Below are positions 8,944 through 19,800 of a stretch of 40,521 bases of DNA, piece by piece (position 1 is the first letter of the stretch; the number at the start of each line of letters is the position of its first letter). The notes beneath the pieces were generated by a model. The model searched no databases, was not told where the DNA came from, and worked only from the letters and a program-made list of their open reading frames with translations. Position numbers and translations under genes: made by a program. The DNA is from Phaeoceros laevis. Its lineage: Eukaryota; Anthocerotophyta; Anthocerotopsida; Notothyladales. The DNA is taken from positions 1 through 40,521 of the forward strand of contig JBNGIQ010007866.1 in NCBI GenBank assembly GCA_049999765.1, written 5' to 3'.

Positions 8944-11900
8944 TCATAGGAAGGCCCAACTAGGTGTCACAGGCCGAGGCTCCATTTTCTTGACAGCTCT
9001 TCTCCAAGCTACTGTGCAAGCTTTTATGGACGCCTTGAGGCCGCTTCTGGCATGCTCTCCAACATCCCACTCTTCCCTAGGAGCGGCTTTGCTGGGCGGA
9101 GGACTCATAGATCCTTCGGTCTGAGCGTAGGAGAGGTCCTCCAAGCTGCTTAAGTCCTCGGGCAAAGGACCTGGTAAGCCTGCAGGCCTGGATTCTTGGG
9201 CCGGCACTGGTTGATCCATCCCCTGAGGTTCCACTTGGTCCACAGATGCATCCACCTCAGGAGCCTTCACCACCTCAGCAGGTACCTGAGCCGACATGGA
9301 AGCCCGTAAGTTCTGCCTGGAATCCAAGGGCTGTTTGAAGCTCAACTTCTTGAGCAAACCCACCAGCAGGCCTGTTGGTTTCTGCCCCTCCGATTCCTGG
9401 TCAGCTCTCTCCTTTGCAAGCGTGGTGGAGATGTCGTGCCTGATTCTCGACAGAGAATCGTCCTGCCGTTCTGGTTGCTGGTCTGGAGGGTGATCTTCCG
9501 CAACTTGACCCGCAGATTCCTCCTCCTCCAACGTTGCAACCGCTTCCTTGTGTAAGAGCACATGTAGCCACTTGTCCAAGTTGGACTTGCCCAGCTGGCG
9601 GATCTTTTCATCCTCTTCCAGTTCGGAGTTGTCGAAGCCTACCAGGTCGGATGACCTACTAAGCTGAGTGTCCAGCATCTCCTGGAGGATATCATCCAAC
9701 TTGGTAGTGGGGACTTCGGAGGACTTCCGGGGACTCTCAACCACAATGACCTTCTTCTGCTCCTCGAGCTCACTTTCGATGACTTCTGCCGTCGGTACAG
9801 CTGCATTGAATGTCCGCCTGGACTGCGCAGCTTTTCCGGCTCGAGAGCTTTCAATCCCTTCAGCAATTGGAACCGCTGAGCGCCTATCCAAAAACTCTGT
9901 CTTCAGTGGAGCACTGTGCCTCTCAAGGACTACTCCCTTGTCAACGTCAGCATACTCGAAACCGACCACAACCACATCCACTTCCGGGTCCGTTCCATCC
10001 CCATCATCAGCATCTCCCTGGGCCTCCTCCACATCTGCAAGCAACTGCTTCGAGGTTGTACACTTGTTTGAGGCGATGTCTCTGTGAAGCCTACTATCAC
10101 TGCTTTGTATGCCGTACCGATACTGCCCGCTTATCCTTGGTGGTTGAACGGCATCGAGCCATTCTGTGACCCTGCTTGCTTTGTCGCACTTGCTCACCCT
10201 TTCGTGCTCTATCCAAGGTGTGCATCCAGAATCATCTTCTTCCGCCAACCTGCACTTCACCACCTTTCCTTGGGTTTCCTGAGGTATATGTTTTTCAGGC
10301 TCCGCTGTGGCTGCAGAATCATCAACGGATGACCGATTCGCCATGGCTTTAGATGACTTGTCTCGGCGCAGCTCTTGCCCATTCATTCTTCCGTTTCTTG
10401 AAATGCTGAGGTCAGACCTGAATTCAGTTTTGTCTTCTGCCTCTTGCTTCTTCATCTTCTTCATTCGGCTGCCTTCTCTTGACAGCCTTCCAGGCTTTTC
10501 CCTCTCTTCATCCAAAGATCGTTTGCCAAAGTGACCAGACTCATGAGATTTGCTGCCATCCCCGCTCTTGCTTAGCGTCAACTTTGCCATGTCTTGCACC
10601 AGGTCAGGCTGTTCAGCTCTCCTCGAAGAGACCTTGGCTCGCCTTGTGTCAAGAGGCTGTAACCTATGCCCCACCTTGGTGTTCTCATCCCTTTCCGGAT
10701 TACCACTGTCCTGTACATTCTCTTGCTTCTGCACCTCCTCTAGCTTCAAATCGCTTGTACCACTGGAACTAGCGCCCTCGCTTAGAGAAGGCAGGGAAGG
10801 GACACATGTATCTCCTGAAAATGAAGCCGAAGGCTCATCCTTGGAGAATTTGCCAGCGATTATCAGCTCATCATCTTCATTCACGTCCAGCCCTTTCAGC
10901 AGAAGCGGTTCGCCATGAGCAGGCTGCTCAGGACAAGCCAGAGCTAACAATTCTTCTCTCTGCTTGTACTTCTTAACCAAGTCGGTACCGGCAGCAACGG
11001 AGGTTTGCTTTTGACAATCGAGACGCACCAGCAGGGCATTGCAAGCAGCTTGATTCAGTCGTGCTTGTTCTTTGAAGTTCACACTCCTGTAAAAACCAGG
11101 CAGGCAGTTAGTACAATCCCACCTTCTAGCAAGCAAGTACAAGCATGTGCTCAATGAAGAGGGCAAGGTCACGTACTGGTGCATACTATCTCGAATCATT
11201 CTCTCCAGACAAATACGGTACGAGGACTGAGTCTCCGACCAACGCCGTTGCTTCTCCACTTTCTCCTTGTTTTTTATGAGCACGGCCTCCAAGTCCTCCA
11301 ACGCCAGGAACTCGGCTTCATTCTCTTGTGTAAGAGCATTCAACGTCTCTTGAAGCTGGGCAAGCTCTTCTTCTTTCTCCTTCTTTTCATCTTCGCGCAT
11401 CTGCTTCAGCCTTGTTTCTTTTTGAATAGACGCTGCGATTGAGGCGTCCTTGTCACCTTTGGTCGTGACATTCTCCTTGTCTTGGTGCCAATCTCCTCTG
11501 AGCAGGCGGTACTGGAAAACGCAAACCACGGAGCTAATCAACACATGCAGAGGATGGCAAGACGTCTGGATCCTGTCTGGATCCCAGAGTGGCCTCTCTG
11601 CTGCAAGAAATAATCGTTGTCGTGGCTGCTCACCTTATCCTTGATCTGCACCGTCGAACGGCCGGCAAGAGCTGGCTCGTCCTCCTTAATCTCTTTCCAG
11701 CTGCCTGGCCCGAATTTCTGGACAGCACGCCTCAAAGCCTCTTCCTCATCAACCGTCCACCTTCGCCGTGCTGGTGTGCCGGCCGCCGGCACAGCTACAT
11801 CGCGAATTTCACAAGTAGAGTCGCAGAATAAGGACGTCAACAATCGCAAAACTACTGACCTTCCTGTTTCAGATCATGCACAGATCACTTTCAGCGAGTA

Positions 11901-13168
11901 CCTGTCACAGCCGACGAATCGGTCTTAAGATCTCTGGCAGCCCGCATAGCCCAAGAGGTCCTCACTCTGTCGTCATTTTCTCTACGGGACATCGACACAA
12001 TAGCCGCTGCAGCAACTCCGATGTCTGTCTTTCGCTCACGAAACTGGGCTGGAAAAGTATGAGACTCAACTATTTTCTTGCCTTCAGCCTGCTCATCTTC
12101 CCCTCCTGCAAAGAAGAGCTGCAGTGACCTTCTCCTGGAAATACACCAGCAAAACCACTTACGTGAGAGACATGTCATAATCAATGCGCAAAGAGAAGTG
12201 CGGCAAACAGAAACAGGAATGAGCACCCGCATCCGCCTGCGGAGGTGCGGACGCACCTGAACTCGAGGTTCTTCGAGGCGAAGGCCGTCAGAAACTGATT
12301 GACCGAGACCCCGAGCTGCAGGTCCCACCAGGGCAGAAGAAACTCCAGCTTGTTCGCTTTCCGCTGGTTGGTTTGCCATTGCAGCACCCTCAAATTGCTC
12401 ATCACGGTCTTCCCTCCTCCTGAAGATTATCAGGCACCCGGAAACAGTTAACAGTGTGGCCCAGCTTGCAAGTCGGCTGAGTCCTATAAACAAGATTGGT
12501 GGACTTTGCAAACGACCTCAACCGCAAAGGGCGGACCGCCTGAGCACTCACTGGAATGTGGGAACCAATGGTCAATTTCCCACGCCAAGGGGGACCCGGC
12601 ATCGGCGTGCCAGTAGAGCACGCTTCCGAACATGTCAACTCTGAACTTGGCAGGATCAAAGCCAGCGTTCCTGCAGCACCACAGGGGAGCCCCGATTACT
12701 AATAGGAACAAGCGCAGCACACAATGGCCCCCTCCAAGAACAAGAAAGCGGGCCTAATTTGACTTACCCGAGGTGATCCAGCTGCCGCCACAGGAAGTCA
12801 GCATACTTGCGCGCATTGGGAGGGTCCCTTTCCTCCTCCGTGAGCACAGGGAACAGGCCGTCCAGCTCCTTCAACCTAGCAATCTGCCAAGAAAAAGAGG
12901 GGAACAAGAGTTAAACACACCTCTCACCTCCGCGTTGCATAAACAGCAGCAGCTTGGAGCAGCAAAATCAGGAGCAGTTAAGCGGCTCTACCTCCTCAGG
13001 CTGCGGGGCGTATGGCATGAACCGCTGAGGCGGGCCTTCGGTGAAGGGCGTGATGAGGCCCTGCAGCTGAGTGGCAGCATTTCGGCAGAGCTTGGCATAA
13101 CCCCTGGGGTATCCCAACTGAGGGTCCACCTTCCGCTCTTCATCAGACAGGAACGTCTTTCCCAACAT
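8944..13168 (-). CDS. TRF-like telobox MYB protein with an HNH-like motif and coiled coil
   Basis: Eight exons: 13168-12992, 12883-12768, 12670-12552, 12419-12257, 12134-11902, 11794-11634, 11511-11177 and 11086-8944. Phases agree throughout and give 1148 residues. The order matches plant TRFL3/TRFL6-type proteins as I recall them. Residues 1-137 include DPQLGYPRGYAKLCRN, ending in WEIDHWFPHS. Next come RGGKTVMSNLRVLQWQTN (138-155) and LEFLLPWWDLQLGVSVNQFL. A MYB/telobox domain starts near 279 (RRWTVDEEEALRRAV) and runs across an intron into IKDK-YRLLRGDW. A coiled coil (~340-470) includes ALEDLEAVLIKNKEKVEKQR and FKEQARLNQAACNALL. The long acidic, disordered C-terminus is one 2.1-kb exon. 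Expected role: nuclear DNA binding at TTTAGGG-type sites. The segment 128-155 matches the DH...GG...NL...N pattern of HNH nucleases, so nuclease ancestry is an inference. The start codon is the first in-frame ATG after a stop; a 5' coding exon is possible. Confidence 0.85.
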
Positions 13169-13673
13169 TGTGGCAGCATACAGACCCTCCCCTGCTCTCG
13201 CAACAAGAACTTAGGTTTCCGACGGAGGCGTCAATGTGCAGCAAGAGCAGCGGCGATGGCGCGACCGTGGTTCCCAAGAGCAGCACCCCCGGAGTGACAG
13301 AATGCTGGCACCACGGCACCTCCTGGTGCTTTCCTTGCGCTCAACGAGGAGACGTTGAGACGCGCTGGGGGAAGAGCGCCGGAGGCATCCGTTGATTCGG
13401 GGAGGGAGAGAACCGTTGAGAAAGGAGCAGAGCAACGGCTTTCAATTTTGGATGCAAGCACAGCAAGCAGACAGCATTCCCAGGCAAAAGCGTTCCCGCC
13501 CAGCCGTCGCTCCTCTTTCTCTCTCTTCCCCCTGCCCGCCATCTCACTCTCTCTTTCTCTCTCTGTCTCTCCGATCTCTGCTGGCACTGGGAGGGAGGGA
13601 GGTACACTGCACTCATGACGCGACGGCTTTCAAACGGGGTTGATGATTCACGAGTGTGACTTGAAGCCTATCA
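13169..13673. promoter_or_regulatory. Shared divergent promoter region
   Basis: 505 bases lie between the divergent start codons of the TRF-like gene (-) and the WD40 gene (+). It contains a CT-rich tract at ~13510-13572, of the Y-patch or GAGA type common in plant core promoters. No TATA box is evident. Both 5' UTRs must lie here. Confidence 0.5.
13535..13573 (+). repeat. CT-rich microsatellite
   Basis: A run of CTCTCT and TTTCTCTCTCTG on the plus strand, about 100 bases upstream of the WD40 start codon. Confidence 0.6.
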
Positions 13674-16667
13674 ATGGAGTCGCGTTATGACGGCAATGAA
13701 TTCGGGTCACGCAAGGAGATCCGGCGGGGCAACCGCCGGTCTACCTTCAATCAGTCCATCTACACAGGGGAGCAGGACAGGCTGCAACACGCGATCAAGA
13801 TTATACTGCAGAAATCTAGCACGGCCATGGACAGCCAGCTAGGGCTACAGTCCCAGGCGGCTGGGCCCGGGAGCTCCACCCCGAGGCCGTCCGAGTCCCG
13901 GGACACGGAAGAGGGAGGTTCCGCCTACGTCCAGGCGCTCATGGACCTGCAACCCGCCTTCAGCGCGCTGGTGGACAAGGATGAGGCGGGCAGCATGGAC
14001 AAGGGGGCCTTCGTCCAGGCCTGCCAGCGGGTGAAGGTGCTGGATGAGAGGATGACGGAACTGGAGATGGGGCACCTGTTCATGAAGATCGATGTGGACC
14101 GGGTTGGCACGGTGGATTGGGACAAGTTCACCAGCTTCATCCTCACGCAGCAGTTGGCCAGGGAGGGTTTACCTGGGACCAATTCCTCCACCTTCGTCAA
14201 GGTGAGCAGGAACCCCGGGGTGTCCTCGGAGCTGGAGGCCAACGAGTTCGGCAACACGAATCTGAAAGGGAAGGGCCTCACCGTGGGCAGCATCGACTCC
14301 TTCGGCCGGCCCTCCCACTGCATCGAGAAGATCTGCTATGTCAAAAACCTGGACTCGTATGTCACCGCCACGCAGTTGGGAGTCCTGAAGCTATGGCAGG
14401 GGGAGCAGGTGAAGCCGATGAGGTCCATACAGAACGGGAACAACGCATGGGTGACGGACATTGTGTGCATGGAGCAGCAGCCCCTGGCAGCTCTAGCTCT
14501 GGACAGGAGCATCACCTTCTACGACACGGCAAGGATGTCCCTGGACGTGCTAGGTCGGATAGAGAGGCTGGACAACGCCCCCATGTGCGCAACATGGCTG
14601 CGGGTTGCCGAGAATGACAAGCTGCTCTACGGGGATGACCTGGGCAACATTCACACATTCAACTTCTCCGACGAGTGGGGCGGGGAGAGCCTGCAAGAAG
14701 GGATCACAGCAACCTCTGACCTGCTGCCCGGGATGTTGGAGCTGCCTCTCTGGACCGTCCACTCCGATTGGGTCACTAGGATCGTGTTCATGCCTCACGC
14801 CGTCTCCCTCCTCACTGCGTCCATGGACAACCAGCTCCTGCTACTAGACTTGGAGAAGCGCACCACCAAATGGGCCGCTGTGGAGCACCAGAATGGCATC
14901 CTCGGCTGCTCCTACTGCCGAAGCTACAACTTCATCGTCACCTGCGGCCTGGAGAGGCACGCCAACATCTGGAATCCCTTCACCGCCAAGACCATGGGCA
15001 GGCTTGAGGGTCACCAATCCTCGGTGGTGGATGTGGCTGTGAACGAGAAGGACAACCAGATCGTCAGCGTCGGGGCAGATGGCGAGGTCAAGGTGTGGGA
15101 CATGAGGAGTAACCGGTGCCTCCAGACCATCTCCAAGAAGCCGCTCGACTCCTCCAACAAGTACGCCATCCTGTACGAGAACAGCCAAGACTCGCTGCTA
15201 ATCGGAGCCGAATCCCTGGAGCTGTGGCAGAAGAGGCCTGCGAGGGAGGCTAGGGTTGCCAGGACCTGCGCTGTACTCTTCTCCCCGAAGCTCCGGCAAG
15301 TGGTGGTTGGGGACGTCAGCTTCCTGGTGACTGTGTGGAGCCTCGACTCCGGCATGGACGTTTTCTCCTTCTCCGACAAGCACCGGGACACCAAAATCGC
15401 CGCAATGTGCTTCGACGTCTCAGAGAGGAGGCTTCTCATCGGCGGCCAGGACGGGAGCCTGCGCATGTGGAACTACAACAATGGGCAATGCCTCAAGGAC
15501 TTCCGTGGCTTCGGCAAGGATGAGGTGAGTGCCGTCTCCTGCTTGGAAGAAGGCCGAGTCCAGTTCGCTGCAGCCGTCGGCTGGCACGGCAAGGTCTGCA
15601 TCTGGGTGGAGAGCGGGAAGGAGCACGAGGCCCTGGACCACGCCATGGTAGGTCACTCCGACGACGTCGTCTGCCTCACCTTCTGCGCCCCGAACTCCCT
15701 GGCCACTGCTGGCTTCGACGGTAAGATCATCCTGTGGAAGTTTGACGGCACCGTCAAATCCATCCTGCGACCTCCTCCTCCCAAGGACGGCAATCCGGGG
15801 CCAAGAACCGTCCTCGGCCTGTTGTTTCTCCCACAAATGGACAAAATCCTCATCTCCGCCATAGCCAATGGCTACGTCTACTTTTGGCGCATTGCGGAGG
15901 CCACTCTTACACACCAGATCTGCACAGGCCACTTGTCTCCCCTCGGGCCATTCTGCGTGGACACCAGGGAGAGACTCATTTTCACCTCGGAAAAGAAGGG
16001 CTTCGTCAAAGCCTGGGACCTTAAGCCTTTCAACCTCAAGGAGAAAGCAGCAGCAGGCTCCAGTGACATACTCCAGATCCTGCATTTCCGAGCCCACCAC
16101 GACAAGATAGTCAGCATGGCATTCATCGACTCGGAAAGTTTGCTGCTGACTGGCTCCTACTCAGGGAACACCCGCCTCTGGACAACGACTGGGGTGAAAA
16201 TCGGGGAGTTTGGACGGGCCAAACCTTGGAGCTTGAAGCTGGAAGAGCCTTCCGAGGCAGAACTGAAAAAGCTTGAAGCTGGCAAGCTACTTGAGATTGG
16301 TGGTAAGAAGCCGCATCAAGAAGCCAGCACCGATGATCTGGATGACGATGGTGTCGGCATTACTGACGAGCAGAAGCAGATGGCCTTGGAGGCAGCTGGT
16401 TTATACCATCCACCACAAACACCTGTCCGGTTAGAAGACAGGGTGCATGGCATACTGGCAATAGGTCCACCCCACTACAGACTGCAGCCCTGGTATGCTC
16501 CTATGGCTGTACCAGTGCACTTCACAATTCCAACCAAGGCCTTCTCTCGAATTCTGCCTGTCGTGCCGCTATACCTTTCACCCATTACTAATGACAAGTT
16601 CGTGAAGCTCGTCAATGAAAGGAACGCTCGTAGCGCTAAAAAAATGCAGAGAGTCACTCACGCTTAG
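13674..16667 (+). CDS. EF-hand/WD40-repeat protein, WDR49/WDR64 (CFAP337) type, single exon
   Basis: One uninterrupted frame of 997 residues. Two EF-hand-like loops come first: DKDEAGSMDKGA (101-112) and DVDRVGTVDWDK (140-151). Both lack Glu at position 12, so calcium binding is doubtful. From about residue 210 to 880 there are many WD40 blades, with signatures such as VVDVAVNEKDNQIVSVGADG followed by VKVWDMR, RLLIGGQDGSLRMWN, and LLTGSYSGNTRLW. The C-terminus (~935-997) is a conserved-looking tail, HYRLQPWYAPMAVP. EF-hands followed by a WD40 array is the layout of WDR49/WDR64-like axonemal proteins, so a ciliary role in a swimming cell is inferred. Codons are strongly G/C-ending until about 16,200 and less so after. 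The absence of introns stands out against neighbours with 3-18 exons. The gene converges on the acetyl-CoA synthetase gene, 186 bases away. Confidence 0.8.
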   Translation: MESRYDGNEFGSRKEIRRGNRRSTFNQSIYTGEQDRLQHAIKIILQKSSTAMDSQLGLQSQAAGPGSSTPRPSESRDTEEGGSAYVQALMDLQPAFSALVDKDEAGSMDKGAFVQACQRVKVLDERMTELEMGHLFMKIDVDRVGTVDWDKFTSFILTQQLAREGLPGTNSSTFVKVSRNPGVSSELEANEFGNTNLKGKGLTVGSIDSFGRPSHCIEKICYVKNLDSYVTATQLGVLKLWQGEQVKPMRSIQNGNNAWVTDIVCMEQQPLAALALDRSITFYDTARMSLDVLGRIERLDNAPMCATWLRVAENDKLLYGDDLGNIHTFNFSDEWGGESLQEGITATSDLLPGMLELPLWTVHSDWVTRIVFMPHAVSLLTASMDNQLLLLDLEKRTTKWAAVEHQNGILGCSYCRSYNFIVTCGLERHANIWNPFTAKTMGRLEGHQSSVVDVAVNEKDNQIVSVGADGEVKVWDMRSNRCLQTISKKPLDSSNKYAILYENSQDSLLIGAESLELWQKRPAREARVARTCAVLFSPKLRQVVVGDVSFLVTVWSLDSGMDVFSFSDKHRDTKIAAMCFDVSERRLLIGGQDGSLRMWNYNNGQCLKDFRGFGKDEVSAVSCLEEGRVQFAAAVGWHGKVCIWVESGKEHEALDHAMVGHSDDVVCLTFCAPNSLATAGFDGKIILWKFDGTVKSILRPPPPKDGNPGPRTVLGLLFLPQMDKILISAIANGYVYFWRIAEATLTHQICTGHLSPLGPFCVDTRERLIFTSEKKGFVKAWDLKPFNLKEKAAAGSSDILQILHFRAHHDKIVSMAFIDSESLLLTGSYSGNTRLWTTTGVKIGEFGRAKPWSLKLEEPSEAELKKLEAGKLLEIGGKKPHQEASTDDLDDDGVGITDEQKQMALEAAGLYHPPQTPVRLEDRVHGILAIGPPHYRLQPWYAPMAVPVHFTIPTKAFSRILPVVPLYLSPITNDKFVKLVNERNARSAKKMQRVTHA

Positions 16668-16853
16668 ATTTAACACGTTAGTCAACACACGCATCACTCT
16701 GACAACAGAAGATTAACATTCTTCACTCACAGTGTTTCCTTCGTTCATCGCTTCGCTGCAACAATCCCTGATCGAAGCCCGTTATCATACGGGAAGTTTC
16801 CGGGTTATTAAGCTCAATGTCAGGGGGCTAACACGAAGGATCGTAATGCCTCA

Positions 16854-19800
16854 TCATTTGCCTCGAAGCTCAATGAGCTGATCAACAACCCCTGGATCAG
16901 CTAACGTACTGATGTCACCTAGTTCATCAATCTGGTTAGCAGCAATTTTCCTCAGGATCCTCCTCATGATTTTACCACTCCTCGTCTTCGGAAGACCAGG
17001 TGCCCAGTGGATCACGTCTGGTGCAGCGAAGGCCCCAATCTGCAAAAGTAAGAGTTTGGTTATCATCAATCACCCGAAAAAGGTTTGACCCTACTGCCAA
17101 CACCAAGTGGGCCCGGGCAACCAACCTGTTGACGCACAGCAACCACCAGCTGTTTCCGCAGTTCCTCACCATAAGCTACTCCTTCAACAAGCGTAACAAA
17201 TGCATATATTCCCTGGCCCTTAACCTGCAGAAAGGTCCATTTACAAGATTAGGAGCATGTAAGAAAGGGCTTGTACTGAACATCCATGGTCAAGAAAGCT
17301 CAAGGTACCACCTCATGGTCTACTCCAACAACTGCTGCTTCAGCACACAGGGTGTGTGATACCAACGCTGACTCAACCTCCGCAGTTCCAATTCGGTGCC
17401 CACTGAAGACACAATTGTCCACATTGCAATGACAGCCAATGAGCCCAGAAAATGATACGAGCAAAACCAGACTACGATCAAGCCCATGAACTTGCGCAAA
17501 CAGCGGATAGCAAAACGAAGCATTGACACACCTGACGTTAATGACATCATCCACACGCCCTGTCAGCCAGTAGTAACCATCCTTGTCCCTGGGGAATAAG
17601 AGTTGTGAAATCATGTCAGTATCAAACTGCACAATGGGACTACTGATATAAAGCAATTTGTTCACAACATCTGGTCCAACAAGAGATGCTCTCTGACCTT
17701 CGACAACCATCACCACTGAAGTAGAAACCTTTGAATGGAGCAAAATACGTGGTTTCATATCTTTGGTGGTCACCATACAAGGTTCTCATGGCGCTGGGCC
17801 ACGAAGCTTTAATACATAGATATCCACTGCATTCTCCCAAAAGCTCCTTGCCATTCTCATCCACTATTGCAGGCTGTCGACCACAAAGAAAGAGGCCTAA
17901 GGAGATCAAACTTATGGCCTACTATGTGCAACAGCCTTCAAGTAGCACGCAGTGAACACGTACATCCCGAGCATCAAATGACCTCATATACAGTGAACGT
18001 ACCTGAACACCAAAAAAGGGAAGAGTGGCAGATCCAGGCTTCAAGGGCCAAGCTCCAGGTACAGGTGTTATCTGGCACAGAAATTAATTCGACATCACAC
18101 AGTATGACTCCCTCGTGAAGTGTGCCCCACCAAAGTCACATCAAATTGGGGTGAGGATCAAGAAACTGTGGTCACACAGTTGAAACAAATTGTGTGAATC
18201 CCAAAATGGCATTGAACTATGACTACCCTCACCATGAAGCCACCTGTCTCCGTTTGCCACCATGTATCAGAAATAGGGCACCGTCCATCCCCAACAACAT
18301 CATAGTACCACCTGCAATCAAATTATTTTATATCAGCAAGGTCTTAATCACTCAAATGAAAGTCTCCAGACCAAGTCAAGACAAGAGAATCGACCTTGCC
18401 ATTAGAATAACCAACTCGAAGAAACATCATTCAACCTGATGCAAAGTACCTCCATGCACTTGGATTAATTGGTTCCCCAACAGATCCCAATACGCGAAGA
18501 GACTTTCGAGAAAACCGCTTCACAGGCTGCACATGAGAAATATGAGCAAGCCCTTCTTTTCAGAGAAGTTCAGTTGCATATCAACACTTAGGTTAAAGCA
18601 CGAGGTTGCAAACTACTGGCAGGATAACGACTGCTTACGCTATCCCCAAACCGTTTAAGTGATCTTATAGCCGTTGGTGCAGTGTAGAAAATACTTATGC
18701 TGTATTTGTCTACTATTTCCCAGCACCTGCCAGCGTCCGGATAATTTGGCATCTACACATTGGGAAAACGGTTATAAAACAACGGAGAAATCACTCATAG
18801 ACACTTCACATCTAGTAGTCCCAGGTCCCAAAGGGCAAACCATCTGTACCATCTCAAAGAACTCACCCCTTCAAACACAACTACCACTGCTCCATTGAGC
18901 AAGGGGCCGTATGTCACATAGCTGTGTCCGGTGATCCAGCCACAGTCAGCAGTACACCTGCAGTGCCCATCAAACAAAAAGTTCAGTTTGACCAACAATG
19001 AAAGACCACCATCGTCCAAATAGGCCAGAATAAAGTCTAAAAGATACTAATCCGTCTCATGGAAAATCTTCCCATGAAACACGCAGAGCTAACCTTCAAA
19101 GGGTGACATGAATGTACCAATACACATCACCATCATGATAGTCAAAAGCATATTTGAAGGTAGTGGCTGTGTAGACCATGTAACCACCTGTAGTATGGAC
19201 GACACCCTGCAAAGTTGGACCCACATGCTCTCCTGATTCAAATAATGCCCACTTAAATCACAAGGACAGCAATACCTACAGGACAGCTAACTTTCTCACC
19301 TTAGGCTTGCCCGTGCTTCCACTTGTATACAGAAGAAACAGAGGGTCCTCTGCATCTACCCATTCTACTGGACTATCCACTGGATATCCTTGGACAGCAT
19401 CCTGCACGGACGCAATATGTTGTTATGTCCCAGCAGTGTTAAATCAAGGTAAAACGTTCTCCAAACTGAGCAGCCAAGTAGAGGCTCTTAGCAAAGAACG
19501 AAGACAATAGACAACCTGCCACCACTTGTCACGGCCCTCTTGCCATGCAGTACCAGGTCTGTCCACTGCTGTTTCATTGGCATAAACCAAACAAGTTTCT
19601 GCATGAAGGCGATACATGTCAAAAGCGGAGAGAGCCAAAAAAGTTGTACCAGAACAAATAGATTAAGGTCATCTAACGCGCTAAAGTGAATTCACAAGCT
19701 TGAAAAGACGAAGAGGAAAATGGTCTTTCGTACTTTTCCTGCAACCTCACCTACTAAAAAGCCTTGTTTCTCACACTCTGTCAGAGCTTCGTCTACAATC

